NCBI GenBank assembly: GCA_900696525.1
Contig: CAADGL010000010.1
Location: forward strand, 124,001-188,000
DNA: 64,000 bases
Reading direction: 5' to 3'
From: an uncultured Planctomycetota bacterium
Lineage (GTDB): Bacteria; Planctomycetota; Phycisphaerae; UBA1845; Fen-1342
In this document: piece by piece, positions 31,761 to 40,365 of the stretch
Layout: each line of letters begins with the position of its first letter
Numbering within the stretch: position 1 is the first letter of the stretch
Translations under genes and position numbers: made by a program
The notes under the pieces: model-generated
Seen by the model: only the letters and a program-made list of their open reading frames with translations
Database searches by the model: none
What the model was told of the DNA's origin: nothing

Positions 31761-33797
31761 TCAGTCCGTTCCCGCGGCGGCGGCGCCGGCCTGGGCGCTC
31801 TTTGCATCGGGCGCACACACGACCCACCGGTCGCAGAGGCTCTCGAAGGCCCGCACGACCTCTCGATAGTTGGCGTAGTCCGCGACCGGGATCGTCCGCT
31901 GCTTCACGTCCAGCACCAGCGTGTACTCGATCGCCCCGCCGCTCTGCTGCAACGTGAACTTCAGCGCCGCCGCCGGCCCGTCCATCGTCACGGCCTCGGG
32001 CAGGTCGCGCGCCTTCCAGCCCGCCGGCAGCCTCAGCGTCTCGGAGATCTCGAGCCGTCGCGTCGAGCGCAGGCGCAGCGGGTACTTGCGCGTTTCGAGC
32101 GCCGTCGTGTCGCGCAGGTCCCCGGCGACGACGTCGCCGAGCACGCGCCGCAGCATCGGCAGCCGCAGGAACCGCCGCTGATCGGAGCCGAAGGCGTATC
32201 CGGCCGCCTCGATGCCGGCGCGCAGGCGGATCGGCCCGCTGAAGTCGACCGGGTCCATGATCGCGTGCTCTGTGAGCCGGGCACCGGGTGACAAGGTCCG
32301 AAGCCAGCTTTCGAGGCTTCCCACTCGCTCGCCCGCAGGGCTGCCCGCCAGGCTGCGCCGCAGCGATGTTTCGGGCGAGCCGACGGCGGTGAACTCGAGC
32401 TGGCAGCGCAGCGTTCCGCTGGCGGTCAGGTCGCTCGTGCCCCGCCAGGAGGCGGCGTTCTCCTCGGGCCCGCTGTAGGGCGAGATCGCGAGCGGCTGCC
32501 CCTCGGGCGTGCCGTAGACGACGTACTGGAGCTGCTCCGCGCTCGACCAGTTCTCGCGGCTCTTGGGCATCCAGGTCGGGTCGAGCAGCCGGAAGCTGCC
32601 GTCGGCGTTGCGAATGCAGGTGACGGCGTGGTTGAACTGGTCGGCGGGGATGGGCGCGACGTCGGTTCCGGCCTGCGTCATGACGATGTAGGACTCGAAG
32701 CCGGCCTCGCGCAGCATCGCCACCAGCAGTCCGGCCTTGTCCTTGCACACGCCGCCGCGGTCGCGGAAGGTCTCCTGGACGTGGTGGGTGGTGTATCCCT
32801 CGCAGGCGCCGCGGCTGGTGCCCACGTAACGGATGTTCTCGGCCACCCAGTGGTTCAGCGCGGTGATCTTCTCTTCGTCGGTTTTCAGTCCGGCGACGAT
32901 CTCGCGCACCAGCGCGCGAATCCCGTCGCAGGCTTCGAAGCTCGCCTCGTTCTTCTCATGGAACCAGCGCGACTTGGCGGGCCAGTCCTCCAGCGTCGCC
33001 AGCACCAGCTTGCATTGCGTGTCGCGGGTCGAGGCCATGCTCGGCTCGTACGCCACCGGCTGGATGTCGCGCTTCTCGAAGGTGTACACGACGTGCTCGC
33101 CCTCGAACGTCACCGACGTCCGCAACTCGCCGTTGTACACCTCGTACTGAAGCGGCATCGAGCGCGGCGCGCGAACCGTGTAGCGCTTCTCGGCCACCGG
33201 CGTCGATGACCAGAACTCGACCTCGTCGTACCAGTGACCCGGCATCGGCGGCTCGAGCGCGGACAGGTCCGCGCCGTACGACACCGGCGCCGCCGCCGGC
33301 CCGCCGGGCCCGTCCGCCAGGTACGCCACGTTGAAGCCGGTCTTCGTATAGACCGACTCGACGGCGTCGCCCGGGTTGACCCGCGGCAGGTCGATCAGCA
33401 CCTGGTCGCTCGCCCAGAAGATGCCCCATTGCGGAACCGGCTGCACAACCGCAGCGCTCAGCGGAACTTCGACCACGTCGCCATTCGCACGATGCACGCG
33501 CAGCGCCTCGATGCAGATGCGGTTGGTGGTCGGGTCGAACTCGAACCGTCGCACCGCCTGCCCGCGGACGCCGCCCTCGCGCAGCACTTTGACGACCTCG
33601 CGCGTGCGCGTCACGCCGATGCCGCTCGGCTGCACGGTCACCTCGGTGTCCGACAGGACAACGACGGTGTCGGAGGCGTACTTCTCGGACGTGACGGCGA
33701 CGAGCCGCCCACGCAGGTCGTCCGCCGGCGCGGTGGCCGCAAGGGCCAGGACGATCGCCAGCGATCCAAGGCCATTGCTGCGCAGGTAATGGGTCAT
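31761..33797 (-). CDS. DUF3857 plus transglutaminase-like protein
   Basis: A 678-residue exported protein. After a signal peptide (NGLGSLAIVLALAATAPA) comes DUF3857 (YASDTVVVLSDTEVTVQPSGI...REVVKVLREGGVRGQAV), then a transglutaminase-like core. The catalytic triad can be read: cysteine in RDRGGVCKDKAGLLVAML, histidine in DQFNHAVTCI and aspartate in SFRLLDPTWMP. Such enzymes act on peptide or amide bonds, though planctomycete versions are uncharacterised. The remaining 250 residues are beta-rich. ATG 33797 has GGAG 8 nt upstream. TATACT at 33870-33875 (minus strand) lies about 70 nt before the start and is a good -10. The downstream gene is a related protein lacking the cysteine. Confidence 0.87.
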   Translation of the reverse strand: MTHYLRSNGLGSLAIVLALAATAPADDLRGRLVAVTSEKYASDTVVVLSDTEVTVQPSGIGVTRTREVVKVLREGGVRGQAVRRFEFDPTTNRICIEALRVHRANGDVVEVPLSAAVVQPVPQWGIFWASDQVLIDLPRVNPGDAVESVYTKTGFNVAYLADGPGGPAAAPVSYGADLSALEPPMPGHWYDEVEFWSSTPVAEKRYTVRAPRSMPLQYEVYNGELRTSVTFEGEHVVYTFEKRDIQPVAYEPSMASTRDTQCKLVLATLEDWPAKSRWFHEKNEASFEACDGIRALVREIVAGLKTDEEKITALNHWVAENIRYVGTSRGACEGYTTHHVQETFRDRGGVCKDKAGLLVAMLREAGFESYIVMTQAGTDVAPIPADQFNHAVTCIRNADGSFRLLDPTWMPKSRENWSSAEQLQYVVYGTPEGQPLAISPYSGPEENAASWRGTSDLTASGTLRCQLEFTAVGSPETSLRRSLAGSPAGERVGSLESWLRTLSPGARLTEHAIMDPVDFSGPIRLRAGIEAAGYAFGSDQRRFLRLPMLRRVLGDVVAGDLRDTTALETRKYPLRLRSTRRLEISETLRLPAGWKARDLPEAVTMDGPAAALKFTLQQSGGAIEYTLVLDVKQRTIPVADYANYREVVRAFESLCDRWVVCAPDAKSAQAGAAAAGTD

Positions 33798-33869
33798 GGG
33801 GCGTCTCCCAGCGTGGCGCGACCGCTCCCAGAAACGAGCGAACAAGCGGGGAATGGCAGCGCTCCGCGC

Positions 33870-33875
33870 AGTATA
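33870..33875 (-). promoter_or_regulatory. -10 element of the DUF3857/transglutaminase operon
   Basis: TATACT on the minus strand, with the ATG at 33797 about 70 nt downstream. A convincing -35 was not found. Confidence 0.4.
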
Positions 33876-34000
33876 TCACCTCCCGCCGCGAGGCGTTCGC
33901 CGAATATCGGCCCCGCGGGCGCTTTCGCTGCGGGCGGGCTGATGCCCGGGCCCAACCTATCCGATACTTCAGCGCTGGATCCCTGCACGGACGGAAGGCC

Positions 34001-34192
34001 ATGATGATATCGCCGCTGGCCGCCCTGGGCGCCGCCCCGATCACTCCGGTACAGCTCGCGGTGGCCGTGAAGGCTCAAGAGCTGGCGCGCCAGCAGCAGG
34101 AGCAGCTCATGACGCTGCTCGAGGCCGCGACCGAGACGAGGCCGACGCCGGTCACCCCGAACTGTGGCGCGTGCGTCGACGTGAAGGCCTGA
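34001..34192 (+). CDS. Small YjfB-like protein
   Basis: A 63-residue protein (MMISPLAALGAAPIT...VDVKA). The pattern resembles the YjfB-like motility-associated family (PF14070): a short N-terminus, a helix with a run of glutamines (VKAQELARQQQEQLMTLLEA) and the closing motif N-C-G-x-x-V-D-V-K-A, where relatives have N-L-G-x-x-V-D-V-K-A. That assignment is tentative. GGAAGG lies just upstream of the ATG and GATACT near 33962-33967 could be a -10. No flagellar gene is in the window. Confidence 0.5.
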   Translation: MMISPLAALGAAPITPVQLAVAVKAQELARQQQEQLMTLLEAATETRPTPVTPNCGACVDVKA

Positions 34193-34221
34193 CGCGGCTT
34201 CATCGTCGGTAACAACTCCCA

Positions 34222-34249
34222 TTTACTTTTCGGACGCGGCGTGTATCTT
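34222..34249 (+). promoter_or_regulatory. Promoter of the RRM protein gene
   Basis: TTTACT (34222-34227), 16 bp, TATCTT (34244-34249). Transcription would start near 34256, giving a leader of about 175 nt before the ATG at 34432, which is long for this window. Confidence 0.5.
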
Positions 34250-34281
34250 CGCAGGGGTTGGATTGCAGTACGGTCGCACGA

Positions 34282-34411
34282 CCTGAGCTTGCTCAGGATA
34301 GATGATGGCAGCGCCGCTAAGCCGAGTCTCGCTTCCCCTTGGCTGGACCGCCCCCCAGGTCCCTTTCCTTTCGACCCGGAAAGCCGTCGCAACATGGGTC
34401 GGGTCATGTTG
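34282..34411 (+). promoter_or_regulatory. Structured 5' leader with four stem-loops upstream of the RRM gene
   Basis: Four perfect inverted repeats lie in the leader: CCTGAG/CTCAGG (34282-34297, loop CTTG), GGACC/GGTCC (34345-34362), CTTTCC/GGAAAG (34363-34383) and CAACATG/CATGTTG (34390-34411, loop 8 nt). The last ends 6 nt before the ribosome-binding site GGAGAAGG (34418-34425). Many cold-induced or autoregulated RNA-binding proteins have such structured leaders; whether this one responds to temperature or to the protein is inference. Confidence 0.5.
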
Positions 34412-34431
34412 GTTCGCGGAGAAGGTCTCTC

Positions 34432-34827
34432 ATGAGCTGCAAGTTGTACGTTGGGAATCTCGCCTATTCCGTCAGCAGTGCCGATCTTGAGCAGTTGTTC
34501 GCTCCGTATGGCAGCGTCCGCAGCGCCCAGGTCATCGCCGATCGCGCCACCGGCCAGAGCCGCGGGTTCGGCTTCGTCGAGATGGCCACCGACCAGGAGG
34601 CCCAGGCCGCCCTGTCCGCCCTCAACGGCACCGACCACAACGGCCGCGCCCTCGTCGTCAACGAGGCCAAACCCCGTGAGGACGCCGCCGGACGCGGACC
34701 CGGCCGCGGCGGACCGGGCGGCGGCCAAGGCGGTGGACGGCGCGACAGCGGCGGCTACAGCGGCGGCGGACGGCGCGAGGGCGGCGGCCGTCCCGACCGG
34801 GGAGGAGATCGCGGCGGTCGCTACTAG
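34432..34827 (+). CDS. RRM RNA-binding protein with Gly/Arg tail
   Basis: A 131-residue cytosolic RNA-binding protein. One RRM domain occupies residues 1-85: RNP2 is KLYVGNL (4-10) and RNP1 is RGFGFVEM (44-51), with the aromatic residues that stack on RNA present. The remaining 45 residues are a glycine/arginine-rich tail (RGPGRGGPGGGQGGGRRD...DRGGDRGGRY) of the kind seen in cold-inducible RNA-binding proteins. Planctomycetes and cyanobacteria often encode several such small RRM proteins. The ATG has GGAGAAGG 6 nt upstream and a highly structured leader. A lipoprotein-like frame follows 67 nt downstream. Confidence 0.93.
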   Translation: MSCKLYVGNLAYSVSSADLEQLFAPYGSVRSAQVIADRATGQSRGFGFVEMATDQEAQAALSALNGTDHNGRALVVNEAKPREDAAGRGPGRGGPGGGQGGGRRDSGGYSGGGRREGGGRPDRGGDRGGRY

Positions 34828-34894
34828 CACAGCCAGTCATGAGCCTGCCCCATCGAGCGCCGCGCCGGTCAACCGCGCGACGCTCCCGGCGGCG

Positions 34895-35272
34895 CTGCGC
34901 TCCCGGCGGGGCGCCCGCCGCGCCGGTTCGATCGCGCGCGGCCTTGCGGCAGCGTGCGCGGCCATCGCGCTCGGCTGCAACACCGAGCCAATGGACCCGC
35001 ACTACTACCACGAGGGCAATCCGTATCAGCGCTACGCCTACGACGAGGTCAAGCAGCGCCTGCGCAGCCTGAGACCTGGCATGCCGCGCTACGAAGTTCT
35101 CGTGCGCCTCGGCTCGCCGGCAGAGAACCGCGGCGACACGTGGCTCTACCTCCCGGAGGAACCGCGCTTCCTGATCCCGGGCGATTTCCTCGAGGTGAAG
35201 TTCGACGGGGACTTTTACGTGTCGCACCGCTTCCGCCCGATCGTCCTCGGCGAGAAAGTCACCGACCCCTGA
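34895..35272 (+). CDS. Small lipoprotein, BamE/SmpA-like
   Basis: A small lipoprotein of up to 125 residues. The N-terminal hydrophobic stretch GLAAACAAIALGC ends in a lipobox-like LGC. The mature part (NPYQRYAYDEVKQRLRSLRP GMPRYEVLVRLGSPAENRGDTWLYL) contains the G-M-x-x-x-E-V-x-x-x-L-G-x-P pattern of the BamE/SmpA fold. The start is unclear: no ATG, GTG or TTG lies in frame between the RRM stop and codon ATG 34991, so I give CTG 34895, the only near-start that includes the whole lipoprotein signal. An alternative is ATG 34991, which would remove the signal. The gene precedes a secreted glycosidase-like gene. Confidence 0.55.
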   Translation: MRSRRGARRAGSIARGLAAACAAIALGCNTEPMDPHYYHEGNPYQRYAYDEVKQRLRSLRPGMPRYEVLVRLGSPAENRGDTWLYLPEEPRFLIPGDFLEVKFDGDFYVSHRFRPIVLGEKVTDP

Positions 35273-35343
35273 ACGCGTCCCGCCCCGGCGGACGTATACA
35301 CTGGCGCAGGACGGGTCCGGCCGATCCGTCGAGGGCCGTTCTC

Positions 35344-37485
35344 ATGCCGAGCCGCAGCCATACCGAACGCGCCGGGCCAGCCTGGATTGCCGCGGTCCTC
35401 GCGCTCGTCGCCGCCGGAGGAGCCGCTGCTGGTGCCCGGGCGCAGTCCGTGTCGTTCTCAACCCAGGATCTGACGCTGCGGCTCGGCCCCGATGGGAAAG
35501 TGGTCTCCATCGTCGACCGGCTCACCGGCCGCGACCGCGTCAAGTCCACCCTCCCGCAGTACCAGAACTACCTCTGTGAGCTCAGCGCCGCGGGCCGCAC
35601 CTGCGCGCCCACGTCGTTCGCGGCGCGCGACGGCCTGCTGGTCTTCCGGTTCGACACGCTCAGCCCGCCGCCCGTCGTGAGCATCCGCGTGCGCAGCGAC
35701 CCGCTCTATGTGCTGTTCGAGCTGGCCGACGTCCAGAACCCGGACGCGATCGAGTCCATCCGCTTCGTCGGCATCTGGACCGCGGACTCGCTCGATCGCG
35801 TCGTCGACCGCGTGCTGCGCTTCGATGACGGCCGCGTCGAACGGTACCTCGGCCTGCACCCCCTCGACCCCTTCACCGAGGTCTGGGCGGGCCCGGGCAC
35901 GTCCGGCGGCTACCTCAAGGCCACCGCGTACGCCCGGCTCGACGGCGGCATGCCGCCCGCGCTGGCGCGTGACCCGTTCCGCGGCCGCCGCGCCGTGCTT
36001 TTCGCCGCGAACACGGCCCCGGCTTCGTTCGTGAAAGTCTTCGAGCAGATCGAACGGGACTTCGACGTCCCGCTTGGCTGGAAGGCCCGGCAACAGCCTG
36101 TTCTCAGGCAGTCCACGATTTTCTGGTCCTACTTCGACGCCTCCTCGCCGCAGGAGCGCCGCCGGGCCATCGAAGTCACGCGCCGCGCCGGCTGCGCGAA
36201 GGCCCTGCTGTTCGTGAACCTCTGGGCCGATCGCGCGAATCGGTATCAGCCGGAGCCCGCCTGGGGCGGCATGCAGACGCTCAAGGACTGGATTCGCGAG
36301 GCGCACGACGCCGGACTGCTCGTCGGCGCTCACATGCTGCACACGGTCGGCGTGACGCGCGGCCCGGTCGGCCCGGGAGACGCCACGCCGGTCCGGCGTG
36401 ATGCCGCCGGCCAGCCCATCCGCGCCGCCGAGGGGCCCGGCTACCAGCTCGACCTGTGGAACGGCGGTGTGGCGTGGCAGTCACGGCAGATCGCGGCGGT
36501 GTTTTCGGAGGCCGGGTTTGACTACCTGTACGCCGACGCGCTGGAGGACGTGCCGGAGTCGTACTGGTGCTCGACGGCGGTCGCGGTCGCGGAGCTTTAC
36601 GAGGCGCTGAAGGCCGCCGGCGCGCCGCCGCGCTGGATGGAGGGCTCGGCGCACAACATGAACGGGCTGTGGCCGTACATCGCGGTGCACGGGCAGACGG
36701 ATTGGTACCTGCACAAGGCGAGTTTCCGCGAGGAGGTGAACCGGAACGTCCGGGACATGACGTTCGACGCGCGGAATCCGGCGCCGCGACAGATGGGCTG
36801 GGCGCCGATCTGTCACACGATCTATCCGGAGACGACGCCCGACGAGCTGGAGTACCTGCTGTCGCGCAGCCTGGCCTGGGACGTGCCCGTGGTGTACATC
36901 ATGTGGGGACACACGGTCAACGCGTGGACGCACCGCGACGCCAACCTGCACCTCATGTATCTGTACGAGAAGCTGCGGATCGAGCAGTACTTCTCCGCGG
37001 AGCTGCGCCGCGCCGCGCGGCAGGCCGACCGCGACTTCATGCTCTTTCCGGACGACGGGGGCCATCGACTCATCGAGTGCGCTCCGCTCTCGACCGAAGC
37101 CGCCGCCGAAGTGCCGCACGAGGCCGCCGGCGGCGCGCGAACGCTGCGCGTGGCGCTGCGCGCCTTCGCCAGCCGGGGGGTGCACGCCGGCCAGCGCTAC
37201 GTCAGCGCATGGGCGCAGCCGCTCGGGCCCGACGGCAAGCCCGTCATGGCCACTGCCCTCGCCGGCGCCGGCCCTCCGCGCCGCGTCGAGTTCGACGGCC
37301 TGCGCCTGCAACTCGCCGGTCTGCGGGCCGACGGCGTGCGCGTCTGCGACATCTGGGGCCGCGAGATCGCGCCGCGCGACGACGACGCCGGCCTCGTGCT
37401 TCCCTTCAGCACGCGCGTCTATCTGAAACTGCCCGCCACGTGCGAGCCGGCTGTCCTGTTCAGGTCGGCACGGCTCGTCCGTTGA
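35344..37485 (+). CDS. Secreted glycosidase-like TIM-barrel protein
   Basis: A 713-residue exported protein that I cannot place in a named glycosidase family. The signal peptide is GPAWIAAVLALVAAGGAAAGARA. The N-terminal domain is beta-rich (VSFSTQDLTLRLGPDGKVVSIVDRLTG), as in the substrate-binding domain of glycoside hydrolases. A TIM barrel follows, with strands read from STIFWSYFDASSPQERRRAI, CAKALLFVNLW, HDAGLLVGAHMLHTVGVTRGP, FDYLYADALEDVPESYW, RWMEGSAHNMNGLWPYIAVHGQTDWYL and WDVPVVYIMWGHTVNAWTHRD. Candidate acids are D and E in YADALEDVPE and E in WMEGS. The last 140 residues form a C-terminal beta domain. TATACA at 35295-35300 may be a -10. Signal peptide and start at ATG 35344 agree. 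Confidence 0.65.
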   Translation: MPSRSHTERAGPAWIAAVLALVAAGGAAAGARAQSVSFSTQDLTLRLGPDGKVVSIVDRLTGRDRVKSTLPQYQNYLCELSAAGRTCAPTSFAARDGLLVFRFDTLSPPPVVSIRVRSDPLYVLFELADVQNPDAIESIRFVGIWTADSLDRVVDRVLRFDDGRVERYLGLHPLDPFTEVWAGPGTSGGYLKATAYARLDGGMPPALARDPFRGRRAVLFAANTAPASFVKVFEQIERDFDVPLGWKARQQPVLRQSTIFWSYFDASSPQERRRAIEVTRRAGCAKALLFVNLWADRANRYQPEPAWGGMQTLKDWIREAHDAGLLVGAHMLHTVGVTRGPVGPGDATPVRRDAAGQPIRAAEGPGYQLDLWNGGVAWQSRQIAAVFSEAGFDYLYADALEDVPESYWCSTAVAVAELYEALKAAGAPPRWMEGSAHNMNGLWPYIAVHGQTDWYLHKASFREEVNRNVRDMTFDARNPAPRQMGWAPICHTIYPETTPDELEYLLSRSLAWDVPVVYIMWGHTVNAWTHRDANLHLMYLYEKLRIEQYFSAELRRAARQADRDFMLFPDDGGHRLIECAPLSTEAAAEVPHEAAGGARTLRVALRAFASRGVHAGQRYVSAWAQPLGPDGKPVMATALAGAGPPRRVEFDGLRLQLAGLRADGVRVCDIWGREIAPRDDDAGLVLPFSTRVYLKLPATCEPAVLFRSARLVR

Positions 37486-37497
37486 ACCACCCCGTTG

Positions 37498-38223
37498 TCA
37501 GCTACGCGGGGCAAGCCCCCGCTCGCGCCGCCAGGCGACAATCGCACCGGCCGCCAGCAATCCGGCCAGCAGCGCCATCAGCCCCCACTGCGACGCCGAC
37601 GGGATGACGGCGGTTTCCATCAGCAGCTCGTAGTTGAAATCGGTCGTCATCGTGACGCCGCTCAGCAGCGGGCTGATCGGATTTCCCTCCGGGTCGCGGA
37701 GAATGTCGCCGTCCGACGCCGTCGCGTCGTAGAACGTGATCCAGTCGTACAGCCCGCCGGCAATCTTCCCATCGACGACCAGGATGGGGGAGCCCTCCGG
37801 GGGGAGCGGTCCGGTGGAGCGCTCTGAGATCATGGCGTAGAGCCCGTCGTAGCCCTGGGGCGTGAACATCGCCAGACCGGACGGCTCGATGGTGAAGTCG
37901 GCGGCCTTGGCATCGGTCTCGACCTCCTTTCCGGCGCTGTTCAGCCACGAGATGGTGATGCTCTTGACGTTGTCTTCGACCGAGATGTTCTTCTCGCCGC
38001 CGGCGGCGATGTTGATGTCGTCACTGGCGTCGCCCTTCTTCATCAGCTCCTTCTTGCCCTGCGAGTTCTTTTCGTCGGTGAAGGTGTAGAAGTCGCTGAG
38101 CGTGACGGCGTGGCCGGTGTTGTTCTTGACCTTGATCGTCTTGGCGGCGTACGCCGGCGCGGCCAGCGCCAGAACAGCGACGACGACCAGGCACGGTCTG
38201 GCAGGATGCGGCAGGCTCCTCAT
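37498..38223 (-). CDS. IPTL-CTERM-type sorted secreted protein
   Basis: A 241-residue exported protein. The signal peptide is CLVVVAVLALAAPAYA. The mature part (KTIKVKNNTGHAVTLSDFYT...) is a beta-sandwich of unknown function. The C-terminus reads IPSASQWGLMALLAGLLAAG followed by a basic WRRERG, matching the IPTL-CTERM pattern of proteins handled by exosortase-like systems (motif I-P-x-x-x-x-W-G then a hydrophobic helix and arginines). ATG 38223 has AAGGAG upstream. It converges on the glycosidase-like gene with a 12-nt gap and diverges from xseA. No exosortase gene is in the window. Confidence 0.75.
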   Translation of the reverse strand: MRSLPHPARPCLVVVAVLALAAPAYAAKTIKVKNNTGHAVTLSDFYTFTDEKNSQGKKELMKKGDASDDINIAAGGEKNISVEDNVKSITISWLNSAGKEVETDAKAADFTIEPSGLAMFTPQGYDGLYAMISERSTGPLPPEGSPILVVDGKIAGGLYDWITFYDATASDGDILRDPEGNPISPLLSGVTMTTDFNYELLMETAVIPSASQWGLMALLAGLLAAGAIVAWRRERGLAPRS

Positions 38224-38476
38224 TCGTCGTCTCCTTGTGTCGCGAGGTGGTGATCCGCAGGGCGCGCCCGGCGACACTCGTCGCGGGCCGCGGCGGCGCA
38301 CCTCCTCCACGCGCGGATTGCAATCCTCCCGTGGCTTCTCGCATCAGAGTCGCTCGAAGTCGTGGCGAAGCGCTGCGAAATGGCCGGCGCGTTGCTGCAC
38401 GCACGGCAACATCCATTATGCCTCGTGTTCCGCCAATATGCAAACAACGCTCCAGGAAATCGGTCTGCGTCCACTC

Positions 38477-38482
38477 TACAAT
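38477..38482 (+). promoter_or_regulatory. Possible -10 element of a leaderless xseA transcript
   Basis: TACAAT lies 6 nt before the GTG start of xseA and there is no Shine-Dalgarno sequence. No good -35 is seen, so the promoter call is tentative. Confidence 0.35.
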
Positions 38483-38488
38483 GCCGCC

Positions 38489-40057
38489 GTGAGCGAGCGC
38501 CAGCCATTCGACCCGTCGCGCATCCGGCCGCCCGGCGGCTCAACGCCCGACGCGCTTCCGCCCGAGCCCGCCATGCTCACGCCGCGCCAGGTCAACGCCA
38601 TGATCCGCGGCGCCATCGCGCGCCACCTCCCGCGCACGCTGCACGTGCTGGGCGAGATCGGCGACTGCTCGCGCGCCGGAAGCGGGCACATCTACTTCAC
38701 GCTCAAGGACGACGAGAGCGAGCTGCGCTGCGTCATCTGGCGCAGCGACGCGGTCCGACTCCGCTTCACGCCCGAAACCGGGATGCAGGTCATCGCCACC
38801 GGCGGCGTCGAGGTGTATGTGCCCCGTGGCGGCTACCAGCTCATCGTCCGCCGGCTGGAGCCGCGCGGCGTCGGCGCGCTGGAGGTCGCCTTCCGGCAAA
38901 TGCGCGACCGGCTGGCCCGCGAAGGCCTGCTCGACGCGGAGCGCAAGCGCCCGCTGCCGCTGCTGCCGGAGCGCGTTGCCGTCGTCACCAGCGAGCACGG
39001 GGCGGCGCTGCGCGACGTGCTCCAGACGCTGGCCCGGCGCTGCCCGTCGATCGAGGTCTTCGTCGTTCCCGTGCCGGTGCAGGGCGCGGCGGCGGCGCCG
39101 GCGATCGCGCACGCGATCCGTTCGCTGAGCATGTGCGCGGCGGCGCTGGGCATCGAAACGGCGATCGTCGGGCGCGGGGGCGGATCGCTCGAGGACCTCT
39201 GGGCGTTCAACGAGGAGAGCGTCGCCCGGGCCGTGGCGCACTGCTCGGTGCCGATCATCAGCGCCGTCGGTCACGAGACCGACGTGAGCATCTGCGACTT
39301 CGTCGCCGACGTGCGCGCCGCGACGCCCACGGCGGCCGCCGAGCTGCTTGCGCCGCGGCGCGACGACCTGCTGGCCTGCGTCGATCGGCAGTTGGCGCGC
39401 GTGCGGCGCGGGCTGGGACATGCGCACGAGCTGGCCCGGGCGCAGCTCGGCGCGGCCCTGGCGCGCGAGTGGCTGGCGCGCCCGCTGGGCCTTGTGAACT
39501 TCTGCGCCCAGGGCCTCGACGAGCGCCTGGCCTCGCTCGCGGGCGTGCTGCGCGAGCGCCTGGCGCGCACGGCGGCCGCGCTGCATGCCGCCGAGCTGCG
39601 GCTCCTGCGCTTCGCTTACGGTGCACACTTCGCGCGCCAGCAAACGCGCCTCGCAGAGCGGGTGACCCGGCTCCAGGCTGCCGCGCTCGAGGGCCTGCGC
39701 CGCCGGCGTCACGAGCTCGCCTGGCGACGCGAACGGCTCGAGCGCGCCCTGCACGCCGAGCAGCACGCCCGCTGCGACGAGCGCATTCGACAACTCTGCC
39801 TCCGCCTGCGCCGCGCCGCCGACGCCGTCATGGCCGGCGGCGAGCAGCGCGTCGCCGCGCGCCTCGACGCCCTGCGCGCCTGCGACCCGAGGCGCGTCCT
39901 GCTGCGCGGCTACAGCATTACGCGCGACGCGAAGACGCGCAACGTCATCCGCTCCGTGAAGCAGGTTCGCGACGGCACGCGGCTGGCGATCGAGGTCGCC
40001 GACGGCGAATTCCGCGCCGCCGCCGAAGACCCGCGGCAGCCGGGGCTGTTTGGCTGA
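38489..40057 (+). CDS. xseA: Exodeoxyribonuclease VII large subunit
   Basis: XseA is the catalytic subunit of exonuclease VII, which degrades single-stranded DNA in the cytosol. The protein is 522 residues. The OB-fold domain is clear (RTLHVLGEIGDCSRAGSGHIYFTLKDDESELRCVIWRSDAVRLRF), followed by the catalytic core with LPLLPERVAVVTSEHGAALRDVLQ, IVGRGGGSLEDLWAFNEESVARAV, PIISAVGHETDVSICDFVADVRAATPTAAAEL and the long coiled-coil region. The C-terminal RVLLRGYSITRDAKTRNVIRSV motif is present. I place the start at GTG 38489. No xseB (small subunit) follows. A sigma factor gene lies 308 nt downstream with its own promoter. Confidence 0.96.
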   Translation: MSERQPFDPSRIRPPGGSTPDALPPEPAMLTPRQVNAMIRGAIARHLPRTLHVLGEIGDCSRAGSGHIYFTLKDDESELRCVIWRSDAVRLRFTPETGMQVIATGGVEVYVPRGGYQLIVRRLEPRGVGALEVAFRQMRDRLAREGLLDAERKRPLPLLPERVAVVTSEHGAALRDVLQTLARRCPSIEVFVVPVPVQGAAAAPAIAHAIRSLSMCAAALGIETAIVGRGGGSLEDLWAFNEESVARAVAHCSVPIISAVGHETDVSICDFVADVRAATPTAAAELLAPRRDDLLACVDRQLARVRRGLGHAHELARAQLGAALAREWLARPLGLVNFCAQGLDERLASLAGVLRERLARTAAALHAAELRLLRFAYGAHFARQQTRLAERVTRLQAAALEGLRRRRHELAWRRERLERALHAEQHARCDERIRQLCLRLRRAADAVMAGGEQRVAARLDALRACDPRRVLLRGYSITRDAKTRNVIRSVKQVRDGTRLAIEVADGEFRAAAEDPRQPGLFG

Positions 40058-40365
40058 CGGCGCTCCGATAATCCGCCCGGTCCCGGAATTTTCCGCGTCG
40101 CGCCAGCGGCCTGGGAGGAAGTCGGGCTTGACCGTGGGCGGACTGGCGCGATAATCTGGCTGGAGAGTGTGTCGCGCGGCTGCCGAGATGCTGGTCGCGC
40201 GCGGACGAAGCGCAGGCGGAACGTGCGCAGCGCCCCAGGAGGCGCAAGCGCTTGATGTATGGCCTGTTCCGGCTGCCGCTAGAGGCGCCGCGGAGCCGAA
40301 AAACACACCGGCCGGGTGGGCCGAATCGGTGTCTAACCGATCGAGGCCTTTTGGCCGGAGGCGCC
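40058..40365. other. Intergenic leader region upstream of the sigma factor, 308 nt
   Basis: No gene is visible. The region carries the promoter at 40128-40155 and, if it is used, a leader of about 200 nt. The leader includes GGCCTTTTGGCC (40345-40356), a palindrome immediately upstream of the ribosome-binding site GGAG at 40357-40360. Confidence 0.55.
40128..40155 (+). promoter_or_regulatory. Promoter of the multi-HTH sigma factor gene
   Basis: TTGACC (40128-40133), a 16-bp spacer and GATAAT (40150-40155) make this the best sigma70-type promoter in the window. It would give a leader of about 205 nt ahead of the ATG at 40366. Confidence 0.65.

Noticed and set aside
34241..34435. Small plus-strand frames in the RRM leader
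   Set aside because: They have no ribosome-binding site, no similarity, and overlap the stem-loops and RRM start.
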